This document shows, in pieces, positions 28,301-40,300 of a stretch of 64,000 bases of DNA (positions within the stretch are counted from its first letter, which is position 1; each line of letters begins with the position of its first letter). Both the position numbers and the translations under genes were made by a program. The stretch comes from Symsagittifera roscoffensis. Lineage: Eukaryota > Xenacoelomorpha > Acoela > Convolutidae. The notes under the pieces are model-generated. The model was not told where the DNA came from and ran no database searches. It was given only the letters and a program-made list of their open reading frames with translations. The stretch is taken from positions 85,609,574 through 85,673,573 of the forward strand of contig NC_087063.1 of the NCBI RefSeq assembly GCF_963678635.1. Direction: 5' to 3'.

Positions 28301-31300
28301 TTTATCAGCAGTAGGTAATAAAAATTTGCCGAATTCTGATGATATAATTCAATGAAATGGATTGTTTGGTTCGAGGCTGCTTATGCAATTCATGAAATTT
28401 CACTGCATTTTGTGCTGAAAAAGCTACAGTGCTGATTTAAATTATCCGGACAAAATGAACAAAACTTGAATTTCAAACGTGTTTTTCGCAATTTGGTTTG
28501 AAATTCGACAAAAAGTGAAGAGAACAAAAGTTGCTTAGAATTTCATCATAATTAATATAGCGCAATTTTTTCTCCCAAATTCTCAACCAAAATTTTACCT
28601 CAAAAACGGGTCTTTCTGGCTTTTTCAATTCATCAAAAATTAGGCTGAAACTACTTTGTTACTTGATGAGAAATATATATCACAAGAGGCTTTTTAAACA
28701 GCCCAATAAAGTTCTAGAAGAGTTCAATCTCCAAAAATTTGAGTAAATTGTTTAAAATTTGTTTTTTGGTTTTATATAGTAAAAATTTAATTAAGGTTTT
28801 TGGTTTTATATAGTAAAAATCACACTTCTTGATTATCAAGCAAATTTTTTTTCACTTATACAGGTTTTTGGAGATTTAAACCTTCTAGAACTTTATTGGG
28901 CTGTGTACGAGACTTCTTGTGATATATATTCCTCATCAATTAACAAAAAAGTTTCAGCGTAATTTTTGATTAATTGAAAAAAGCCAAAAAGACCCATTTT
29001 TGGGGTAAAATTTTGGCTGAGATTTTTGGAGAAAAAATTGCACCATATCAATTCTAATGAAACTCTAAGGAACTTTTTTCTCTTCATTTTTTGTCGAATT
29101 TCTAACCAAATAGAGAAAAGCGCGTTTGAAAATTCAAGTTTTCTTCATTTTGTCCGGATAATTTAAATCGGCACTGTGTTATAGAGCTGAATTAAAATAA
29201 CCCGATAAAATGAACTTACCTTTCAAAACTCATTTTTGTCAAATTTGGTTATATGTGGCCAAAACATCGTGAGGACAAAAATGCTTAAAAATTTACCAGC
29301 TTTTTGCGGGGCATTTTTTTGCGAAATAGTGAACCAAAATTTTTTCCATGAAAAGTTCAATTCATTTAATTAAAACTTAGGGAGTTAGACAGGGTCAATA
29401 AGTGTAAGAATAACTATAATTGACCCTGCTCAACTCACTAATTTTGAGCCAAATGAATTGACCTATTTTATGGAAGTAATTTTTATTCACAAAAAAGTTG
29501 GTAAATTTCTAAGCATTTGCCCTCTGCATTGTTTGGCCGAATGAAACCAACATTGAGAAAAGTGACTTGAAAATTCCTGTTATAGTTCATTTTATCCGGA
29601 TGTTTTTTGTAGCACTATAGTAGCTTGTTCACCACAAAATGCAGTGAAATTTTATCAAATCGTGAAAACATGGGTGAACATAAAGCAATCCAACGCATTG
29701 AGTTATATTATATCATAAGAATTCGGTAAACTTTAGCTGCCTACTGCAAAAAAAAACACTTCAAAAACCCAAATAATTGTGAAATAAGAGAAGATTTACT
29801 AAAAGTTGTTTCAGTTTGTGTAGTATTGTTTTGATGTTGCCTTTGTTTTAGAAACAAGCAAGCCGAAGAAGTTTGCCAACTTCAGAGACATGTTGAATGA
29901 CGACGAAGGAAGGGTGAGGAGTGAATAAGAGACACACTCAGATTATAAGTTCTAATTTGGAGAGAGGGAATTTCTTTTTTGGCCCATCAATAATGGGGTC
30001 AATCTATGATCTAGATTTGTCTTTTTGTGTCAAAGTTTTAGCTACGTAATAGCAAGCTTGCATGTGATTGAGCGTGGTGTATAAAGACCGCCTTAGCATA
30101 AAGACCTTGAGTCGAACATAGGCGTTTTATTGTAATTCGTATTCGAAAAAGATGTTTTGAGCGTCAAACAACAAAGTGAAGACACTTATTTCAGTTGAGT
30201 GAAAACACTTATCTAAGTTTTGTTGATGCCAATTTTTTTTTTAATTTCTAAAGTCTTTTCAAGAGTTTTCAAATTTTGCTCTACTGTAACAGAAGTTCAA
30301 AAATTGTATGGTTTTAAAGTTTAGTTTTTAGAAAAAAAATAGATTGTTTTTTGAGCTGTGAGAGCACGTGACTTGTAACGAGTGCTAGGCGTTTTTTTCC
30401 AAAAAAAAAACAACTTACAAATCTGAAAGAATTTGAACTTGTTTTTTTTTTAAATTGAATTTAAACAATTTTCAGGATTGTTCTCAGTTGTTCTAGAGGT
30501 AATGCAGTGCCATTGCACCCGAAGGTCTAGAGTCTGAATCCCCGCCGCACCTTGTTTTTTTTTAGCATGTATGAAATTGAGTTTTTTGAGATTTTTTTTT
30601 CCAGTAATCACCTTTTCGTACAAATCTGTAAGAAATTGAATTTGCTTTTATTAGAGTCATTGAACCTAGTCAAGTCTTAAAGTTCGGTTCATTTGCTTTG
30701 TAAAACTGACGGCAAACTTCACTATCTAAAAACAAAAGTGGAAATGTCACGACGAAAATGGGATCGACTTCTAGTTTCGGAAGAGATTTCAATTTTCAGA
30801 TTTCTCAACGGAATACAGAATTTACCTACAGTTTTCTCGAATTGAGTTAGTTGTATCTAAAAAGTGGTATTGTAAATGTATCTTGGAATTCAAAGAGCTT
30901 TACGGCCATATAGTTTTTCCCTTGAAGTCAGTTTTTAATCTGTTCCCCTGTTTTTGACTCTTTTCCAGTTGTCTGTTGGCTATGTTGTTCGAACTTAAAC
31001 GACTTCGAGGATCTTTCTCACTTGGTCTAGCGGTAATATGGGCGCTATTGCAACCGAGGGTCTTGAGCTTGAATCTTGGTCGGGCCTTGTTTCTTTTGTG
31101 TTACTTTGTTTATCTGTTCTTTTTCTTGTTTACTTACTTTGTTTTCTTGTTTATTTACTTCTACTTTGTTTACCTGCTTAGTGTTCGATGGTTTATTTGC
31201 CAAAGCATAGACGGCTTATTTGCCAATACATAGACTTTTCTGCTTATTTAAACAAGCTTACTAGAATTGACATTAGTTCTTTTTGTGATTTTAGCATTTT

Positions 31301-34300
31301 GGATTTTGGAAATCTGAGTTGGTAAAACGGCTTAGTAAGCTTGATTCATTTACGGGTGATGGTTTTTAAAAGTTTCAGTATTTAACTTACTTTATATTTT
31401 TGAAATTTTGGCTTAACTGGTCTGCCCAACTTTTGTCGGCTTTTTACTTGCCCAATAATCAAAAGGCTATTTAGTGCTGGTGGTTGTTTTTCGCGATTTT
31501 TTTTCTACAATGAGTTTTTATACTAGCAAGCTGTTAGATAGTACGAGCCTTCTTTTTTTCTAACCTTACTGGCAAAAAAGTGTTCATTAAGTGGAACTTT
31601 CATATCGCTAGCGTTTGTGAAGAAGTATTAAGCCTGAGTGTTTAGTGCGTTAGACTCATAATCTCTTGGTGGCAGATCGAATCCGAGACGTAGCCGAATT
31701 TTTAGTAATTCGTAGAATTTCGAATCATATAATTACAACATGCAGGAAATAAAAAAACTTAAGGCAGCTACAATGAAGCTTGCATACAGTAAGTAAAATC
31801 TTAGATGAGCTAAATATTAGATGAGCTGAATAAGACAAAAACATAAAAGACAAATAATAGACAAAACTTTTTGAAACGAAACTCTTCTATTTAAAAAAAA
31901 AACTGGTTGTCTTCAGATTTGAAACCAGGTCCTCTGCCTTCTCAGGCGTACTCGTTATAGGCAGACTAAGTGTGTCAGAGACGCTAAAAATTGAAATTCT
32001 TTAAGAACCAATATGCCGACTGATTATGTTCAACAAGTTGTTAAGCCAAAAAGAGTATATTCCAAGAATAACGAACCGAGGTGTCAAAGGCTCAATTGAT
32101 TTTGTTAAACTACTTGTTAATCTAAAAAAAAATTAGTCCGATTTTTATACGCCTGCTTATCGCAAGCGTTCGAAGTTAAAACAAATCACGTTGCAGATAT
32201 TGAGTTTCACGAATCTATTATGGTTGACACTTTTTTTCATCACCCTGACTCTTTTGGAGAGGATGGGTGATGCTGATTGATTATGTTTTCCTACTTTCGC
32301 AGCTGAATGCTCAATTAGCATCACCCATTATCTCCAAAAGGATCAGGGTGATGAAAAAAGTCAGCTTTTCTCTGTTTCTTTGCGTTCATCCCCACTTTTT
32401 GAACTGTCTGTTTGCTGTGTTTATTAACTTTGACTTCATCTTTCATGATGGCAATTCTGTTTTTGTTTCTAGGGGACTTAAGCCGAACGTTTTGCGCTCA
32501 GCTGCCGCTCGATTAATTGTTTTGAATTTTCATTAATCGCCGTCGATTGTGTTTTTGGACATGTTTACCGCAAGAAGAACATCTCTACTGAAAGCAATTT
32601 GAAGTTTTTTAGTCATGGTTTTCCAAAATTTTAACAATTCTTTCGGACTTAGAGGCTCTCCTTTGCTTTGCTGTCTGGTAACTTGCAATGCAATTTTTAT
32701 GATGTCGCGCAAGCGGTGTGAAGCTCTGCTTCGCCTCTGTGTATACATTATCAAGGTGTTAGTGCGCAACTGTAGCGTGGAGTAACAGACATACTTGCGA
32801 GGATAAAGGTCTGTAGTGGGAATTCCACCAGAATTTTTTCTTTGTATGTTACGATGTTACCAAAATCTTGGTCGGAGTTTTGCTTGTCTGCTTATTTTTT
32901 GTCCGCTTGGATGCCTACGACTTGCCTATGATTCAAATCTATTCAGTTTGTTCCGATTATGTGCGAGTAATCGCGTTTCAAGAAATTTTGCGGAATAGTT
33001 GATGTTTTTTTCAAAAAACTCTTACAGTTTTTCTTATTCCTTCAAGATTTTGTCTTTGCATTGTTTTCATAGGTGCTTGTGGTTTTTTTCGTTGTTTTTC
33101 AGAAGCAATTTATAATTTAGTTCACGCTCACTTTTTTTCACGGTTTGAAGGGAATCATTCTAAGTTCCGTTCATTTCCGTTTCTAAAATGAAGGGAAACT
33201 CTACTATCGAACAACAAAAGTGTAAAGGTGACGAAAAACTTCATTGACTTCTAATAAAAAAAGTCCAGCTTTCTCACAATTGGTTCATTAAAAAGCAGCT
33301 TTCTCACAATTGGTTCATTAAAAAGCAGCTTTCTCACAATTGGTTCATTAAAAAGCAGCTTTCTCACAATTGGTTCATTAAAAAGCAGCTTTCTCACAAT
33401 TGGTTCATTAAAAAGCAGCTTTCTCACAATTGGTTCATTAAAAAGCAGCTTTCTCACAATTGGTTCATTAAAAAGCAGCTTTCTCACAATTGGTTCATTA
33501 AAAAGCAGCTTTCTCACAATTGGTTCATTAAAAAGCAGCTTTCTCACAATTGGTTCATTAAAAAGCAGCTTTCTCACAATTGGTTCATTAAAAAGCAGCT
33601 TTCTCACAATTGGTTCATTAAAAAGCAGCTTTCTCACAATTGGTTCATTAAAAAGAAGTGTCAGTCATAAATTTAGCTTGAAGTTCAATGAGCTCTAGGG
33701 TCATATATTTTTACTTTGAAATTCCAAAATTGCAGTTTTCAAAAATAAAACATTTGTCTTGCTTTCATTGACTCTTACTTTGTTTTACTTTGAAATTATT
33801 TGTATTTAATGATTTTGTTTGTTTTTGACAATTTCAGATAGAATGAGTTTTTGTGTTTATCACAGCGCAGCCATTACTGCCTGACAACTTTGCTTACAAT
33901 ATTTTGTGTGAAAGTAATCTAATGAAAGCAGCAGTTGATTAGAGGTTAGCTTAAATACCGATTGTTTGGGAGGTATGAGGTTCCAACCCCCCAAGAAGAA
34001 AAAAAACATTCTCCAATAGTAAAATTTACATAACAAAACACATTAGTCAAGAAACCTCCGGAAAGGGTAGCTAATGAGATCTTAACTAGAAACACAAGAG
34101 TTTGTTTTAAAATGAATAATAAAAATTATTTTTTTAAAAATGTTTTGGCTATGCCAGGAGGAATGATTGCACCTGCAGGGGATTGAACCCCATCAATTGG
34201 GACGAAAGTCACGCTTATTACCGCTAGACAAACATGCTTTTTTCAAATAAGAAAATTAAAATTAATTTAAACGAATTCTAAATTTTTTAAAACCCTTTTC

Positions 34301-37300
34301 TTCCATCTTCGTACCCACTGCTTTTTCCCGACCCACACTACTCCCCTATTCATCGGGTACCCCATAAAACCAGCCCGTCTCCGAGTATCGGGTAAGGACT
34401 TTAGAAGTCGAACCCGTGATGCCATGTTCGGCCTCTGAGTAGTTAGCTCTAGGTTATGATGGTAAATTGTGTTTTTTTTTACAACATAGGGATCTTCAAT
34501 CAGTGTTTATTAGCTTAGAGTTTTCAAAAATTAAAAGCTCATTTAGATGAAGCTCCGAATGTAGTTGATAAATTTCTACTACTAATACTACGACTTCGCG
34601 TCATTTTGCGGAAGTAAATGAATATAAAATTTTTTTAAAATTGAAAACCCTCTGATTGAAGTGACGCTCTTTGGCTTTTTGATTTTTTTGGCGCTTAACG
34701 GTCAATACATTTGGTGAACAATTCTCTAATTCCTTTGTACGTGGTATTTGCATCACCTTGATTTATAAGTTGAGCAAATTTGTGCTTAGGTGAAAGTTCT
34801 GTACTTGTTAAACATGATAAAAAAGATAGGTGACGATATACCTTTGGAAACTCTAGTAATGGAAATCAAACTCAACTGAACTTCGATTGAGTAATGATAA
34901 CTAACATTTGATGTTGTAAAATATCAGATTAAGTAAAAATAAAGATTAACGTTTTCTAAAAGGCAGATTGATCATCGCAACTAGCAGATTGGTCAGTCAG
35001 CCGAAGCCGGTTAGGCTCTTTGAACACCAGCTCGAGTCCATTAGATTCTTCTACCTTCCTATGTTCTTCCTTGACTAGTTTCTCTATAGAAAACATCAAA
35101 ATTGATATCACCACAGATTGTGTGCATCGTTTCAGTAGTTATAATTTCTATAATTCTGTCTAGGCGTTCAATGAGCTCCATTTTTTGTTTCCTGGTTTCT
35201 TATAGATAACAGTGATTTTACAAGATTTGACGATATAGAAGGCTCTTCCTTGCTTTGCTGTCTGCCAGCTTGCAATGCTATTTTTATGATTTCGCGCAAG
35301 CGGTGTAGAGCTCTGCTTCGCCTCTGTGTATACAATAAAGTTTACAATATAGTTTTGCTTGTCTGCTTATTTTTGTCAGCTTGGATGCCTACGACTTGCC
35401 TATGATTCAAATCTATTCAGTTTGTTCCGATTATGTGCGAGTAATCGCGTTTCAAGAAATTTTGCGGAAGAGTTGATGTTTTTTCAAAAAACTTTTACAG
35501 TTTTTCTTATTCCTTCAAGATTTTGTCTTTGCATTGTTTTCATAGGTGCTTGTGGTTTTTTTTCGTTGTTTTTCAGAAGAAAATTATAATTTAGTTCACG
35601 CTCACTTTTTTTTTCACGGTTTGAAAAGAATCATTTTAAGTTCCGTTCTTTTCCGTTTCTAAAATGAACGGAAACTCTACTATCGAACAACAAAAGTGTA
35701 AAGGTGACGAAAAACTTGAATGACTTGAAAAATAAACCAATAAATCCGATGAAAACTATTTATTGATAATCTCCATTATTCAAAAGTGAAGATTTTTAGG
35801 TATTTAACAATTGGTCTGCAACATGTTCTAAATCGATTTTTTTGCTGCTTGTGCTTGACCTGAATAAGAATAGTTGAGTTGAATGAGCGCTGGGCATGTG
35901 TTTTGTTTTGTTGTTTGCAGAAACAGTTTCTGAAGGAGGAGGAGGAGGAGGAGAAAAAGAGGATGTTGAAGGAGTTCCCTCGGCTGAAAGAGCAGATAGA
36001 GAAGTTGGAGCTACAGTCAGTATACTTCATGCAGTAGTCTCTTTCACACTGCCGATACTTAAAATACTTCATCAGTTGGGAGATAGTTTATCTAACATAT
36101 CATTAGCGACGAATACAATTCGAATGACTCTTCTCGTGAATAGGATTTGAAATGATTCAAGAATAGTGATGTGATTTAAGGTTGAGGCAAATGTTGTGCA
36201 TGAAATAATGAGTATGTCTGTTGTGTTCAGACTGTCCGACAGCGAAGGAAGGGAAGAGTGGCTGAACAAAGAGATCAAAGGTAAAAAGGGTGTCCTTGCT
36301 CATTTGCTGGTGGCATCTTCTTTTGCAGAAGGCTGTACTAAACTAAATTCACATTTTTTACTTTGGTGGCAACAGCACAAGAGTGTTTTTAGCAGAGGAA
36401 AGACTGCTGCGCAATTTGTGTGTCAATACTTAATCATTTTGATTCTGGAGCGCACTTCAAAAGACGTGCCGTTTTTTGGTCGAAACCCTAAAAATGTGTG
36501 TTTTGCCCTGTTTTACTTGGCCGATGACGTTTTTTTTAACGAAACTGATTAGTTTTTTATTTTGTCAATTAACTTTTCAGATTGTTTTCAAAGTTGTTCT
36601 GTCATTTAAACTAATCAGTTAGCAAAAACAATTTAGTTATGAGTTGTTTGGGATTTTGTTATGGATCATGACTGGTTGGTAATAAATACTTAATAGCTTT
36701 CTAAGTTGGAAGCGAAATATGAAGATTTTTTTTACAAACTGATTTTTTAAATTTGAAAATGTGACATCCTTGATGAGACGTTTGATCAGTTTGACTATCA
36801 TCACAGTACATGTTTCGAGTAACTGTTTTCTGATGCTTGTTAGTACAACTACATCTAAAGTGTAACGCAGATATACTAGTCGACCATACTCGTACATGGC
36901 GTCTTCGGTTCATCGACTTTCTTCTCTTTATGCAACGTACTCATCATTTTTGTGCCAATCGTTTCTTCATCCGGTGCCATTGTCACCTTCTTCGGCAGCC
37001 TCTCGAACGTAAGTGGGACTGGCTGCATAGCATCACTCTCGTGGCAGATCATTGATTTCTTCTCGTTCACAAGTAGGTCATAGCGCTACTTGAGCTCCTG
37101 GGCAAAGAGGATCACATGGGCGTCAAGCTCGCTGTTGCCGACTACGATCAATGTGATCACCTCCTTGAAGCTTTCAACCTCAACCATCGCCTGTTTGTAT
37201 CCAAGTGCTTTTACCTTTCGTTCTTTCCTTGCGAAAGTTCCCTTAGACTTTCCATTGAACTTACGGACAGGGGCACCGTACCTGAGGAGCTCAAGCAATC

Positions 37301-40300
37301 CATAAGATTTCAAATTGAAATCTGTTAATTGTCAATTTCAATATTCGCTAGTTCGTCGCAAAACTCACCGCTTGTCCGTCCGTTCTGGTCTGGATGCAAT
37401 AACTTATCCTTCCGGCTTTTTTTAAATCTTCGGAGTGGGCCATACTCTGCCACATCCTGCTTTCGTCCAAAGGAGGGCCAATATCTTGGCACCGAGCTAC
37501 CGCCCGCATTAGTACAGCGCCGTTGATAGTCCACTCTGGTTTCTGATTTTCTCTTCAGCGTGCTGAGACCAATTAACATGTGTCTGAACAAGTTCTCGTC
37601 AACCATAACTGCTACTTTCTCAGTTATTGCACCTATCTCCAGCTTCATGAATGTCAGGTCATGAATGACAGCTCCGTCTTGTCTGGGACCACAGTAGTTC
37701 ATCGGCTCTTTCCTCGGATGCATCATTCTGAACTCAACATAGTTGATCCAGTTCGAATTGCCAACACTTTCTAGTTCGGCTCCCAATAGAAACAGATTGT
37801 CTATTTTTGCTTTAACAACAACAACAGAAAGACTTAAATTCCTTCCATGAAGGTATAAAGAAATGTAATAACAAAATCAAGACGTACAAGTAGAACAATT
37901 TTAGTTAATAAACCAAGAGCACGATTTTTGCATTGAGTATGCATTCGCTGTGATATTGAATAGAAATGTTTGAATGTTTCTCCTGAAGGTAGCGGCAGGT
38001 AGCGGGACTATCATAAATGTCGATTCCAAGACCAGGATGGGCGAGAAAATGATTCGCAAGTTTCACCACACGATTAAAGAAGGACTCCCCAGTTCGTCGT
38101 TTCCTATTGCGTCGGATCTCAAACATAACTGTATCGGAGGATCGGTGACCGGCCATTTCCGGTGCATAAGAGACAAAGTGGAACAAATCAAAATCTAATT
38201 TGTCGTTGAGAAGTTTGTTGAAAAGGGTGAGGTGAGATCATTGAGTTGGTGGATGAGAGAAATAGGCAACATATTTGTCACACGGAGTAGAATGTTGTAA
38301 GGAGCTGTGTAGTTGCGTGTACTCCATCTTAGCGCTCTACATTGGAACGCTTCTAGCTTGCGGATACTGGTAAGGTCTGGGAACCAGGTTTGAGAAGCAT
38401 AAAGAATAACTGAGAGAACACATGACTTATAAAGTTGGAGTTTGGTAGTGGTGGGGCAGGTAATTGGGATGTTTTTTTTTCAACACGAACAAACTCCTGT
38501 TGGCTGAAGCTAACTTTTTTTCAATATGCGGTCTCCACGACAGGTCATCGGCCACCCATACACCAATGTCTTTGATGCAAGAGACGGTCGATATCTGATG
38601 ATTTCCAATTGTGAGTTGATATGTGTCGTCAGTTTTTCCGAATAACATCGTTTTACACTTGTCTGGGTGAAAAGTCATTGAGTTCTCGATAGACCAAGCA
38701 AGGAAATTATCAATATCGTGTTGTAGATTCTTTGCTATGGGTGATTCTGTCGAAATCATTTTGCTATCATCGGCAAACAGAAAACAGTCGGAGTATTTAC
38801 ATTAGTCTGGGAGGTCATTAATGAATATAATGAATAACAACGGACCTAGGACGCTCCCTTGAGGAACACCACTAGTAACCGAAGCAATGTAAGAGAGAAC
38901 CCCGTTAATGTTCACACATTGAGTTCTGTCAGCGAGGTAACTCCGGATGAGTTCAATGAAACTTGGGTCGAGGCCCATTTTTTTCAGTTTGTGCAATAAA
39001 ACGACATGAGGCACTTTGTCGAATGCTTTTTGAAAATCGAAGTATACCGCGGAGGGCTTCTTATTGTTCTCAAGTTGATTGTAGATATTGTCAAGATAGG
39101 CTAGTAGTTGAGTAACCGTGGATCGATGTTTTCGGAAGCCGTGTTGTTGCTTGGACAACTGCGACTTTATTCTAGGATAAAGAAAGTTGAAAATTAGTCG
39201 CTCCAGAATGAGAGAGAGCCGAGGTAGAATGCTAATGGGGCGATAATTGGAAATAAGAGACCGAGAGCCATCTTTGAAGATAGGTGTTATGTAACTGCAT
39301 TTCCATGTAGTGGGCCACACACAAGAGGATAGAACAAAGGAGAAAAGAATGTAAGCAAAAGGGGCTAATACTGCTGAGGCGTTGTGATACAGGCAGGACG
39401 GAAGGCCATCGTAAGACTGAGAATGTGAATCAGGGCATTTCGACGAGAGTGTTTCAACTTTTTTTACATCGAAGTTTGAATCATTCAAAAATATACTGAG
39501 TTGTTGGTCACCAGGTGGTTCAGGATTATCTGTTGTAATTGGATTAAACACGGAAGCGAAAAATCCATTGAAAAGATCGGCTTTGTTCCGGTCATCGGTT
39601 GCGAATTTAGTTTCCCAGGTGAGTTTAGATGGCAGGGGGGCTTTCCCCGAGAATCGTTTCAGAAACTTAAAAGCTTCTGATGTAGACATCCAGCAGATGT
39701 CTTTTAGCAGAACGACTTTATCGAGCTCTGCCGACTCGAGAAAATTGTTTCTTGTAGCGTGTAGGAACTCTTCATTGAAGATTGAGTTCAATTTGTGCTT
39801 CTTCCTCTCCAAGGTTTCTAGTTTATTAAGCATGTGCATTGTGTGAGAGGAATAATAAAAAGGCCTAGTGGCGCGTTTCTTGCGTTTACGAGGGACCGTA
39901 GAAGAAAGTGCATTGTGGACCATGCTAGTCCATTCTGCACTGAAATCATTCAAAGACATACAGTCAATGGCCTGTGCCACACGAGTAATGGGTGGGAGGG
40001 ATAGGGCGAAACGTTCAGGATTGAAGGAGCTCCAGGCTAGCTGTTGATTGGAGATGACGGCTGTATTGTAGTGGCTTTTCGAGAGTTGAAACAGTACACC
40101 AGCATGATCTGATAGGTTGCTCCATTTCGGGTTTTCGATGTGTTCTATTATATCAGTGTTGGTTACAAGTATAATATCCAGAAGATTGCCTTAATTGTGG
40201 GTCGGGAAGGACAGAACTTGTTGGAGATTATTCTCCTGGCACCAGTTAAGGAAAGGAAGGTCAACAGCTTTGGTTGATTGATAGGTCGGCCAGTCAGTAT

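Noticed and set aside
33251-33637. 128-residue protein made of a decapeptide repeat
   Set aside because: Product of a perfect 30-bp satellite in an intron, inside a non-coding dispersed element. Unit length divisible by 3 makes an open frame unsurprising.
34160-34235. Minus-strand tRNA gene
   Set aside because: D arm and T arm look good, but the anticodon stem cannot be paired for any 7-base loop. Kept only as a possible pseudogene.
32650-35730. LTR pair of a retrotransposon
   Set aside because: The direct repeats lack TG...CA ends, a primer-binding site and a polypurine tract, and the DNA between them has no gag or pol likeness.
36196-36552. Extended 118-residue coding exon
   Set aside because: The in-phase donor AAAG|GTAAAA at 36280 and the matching phase of exon 10 argue that the ORF beyond it is intron. 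The downstream peptide has no coiled-coil or other recognisable character.
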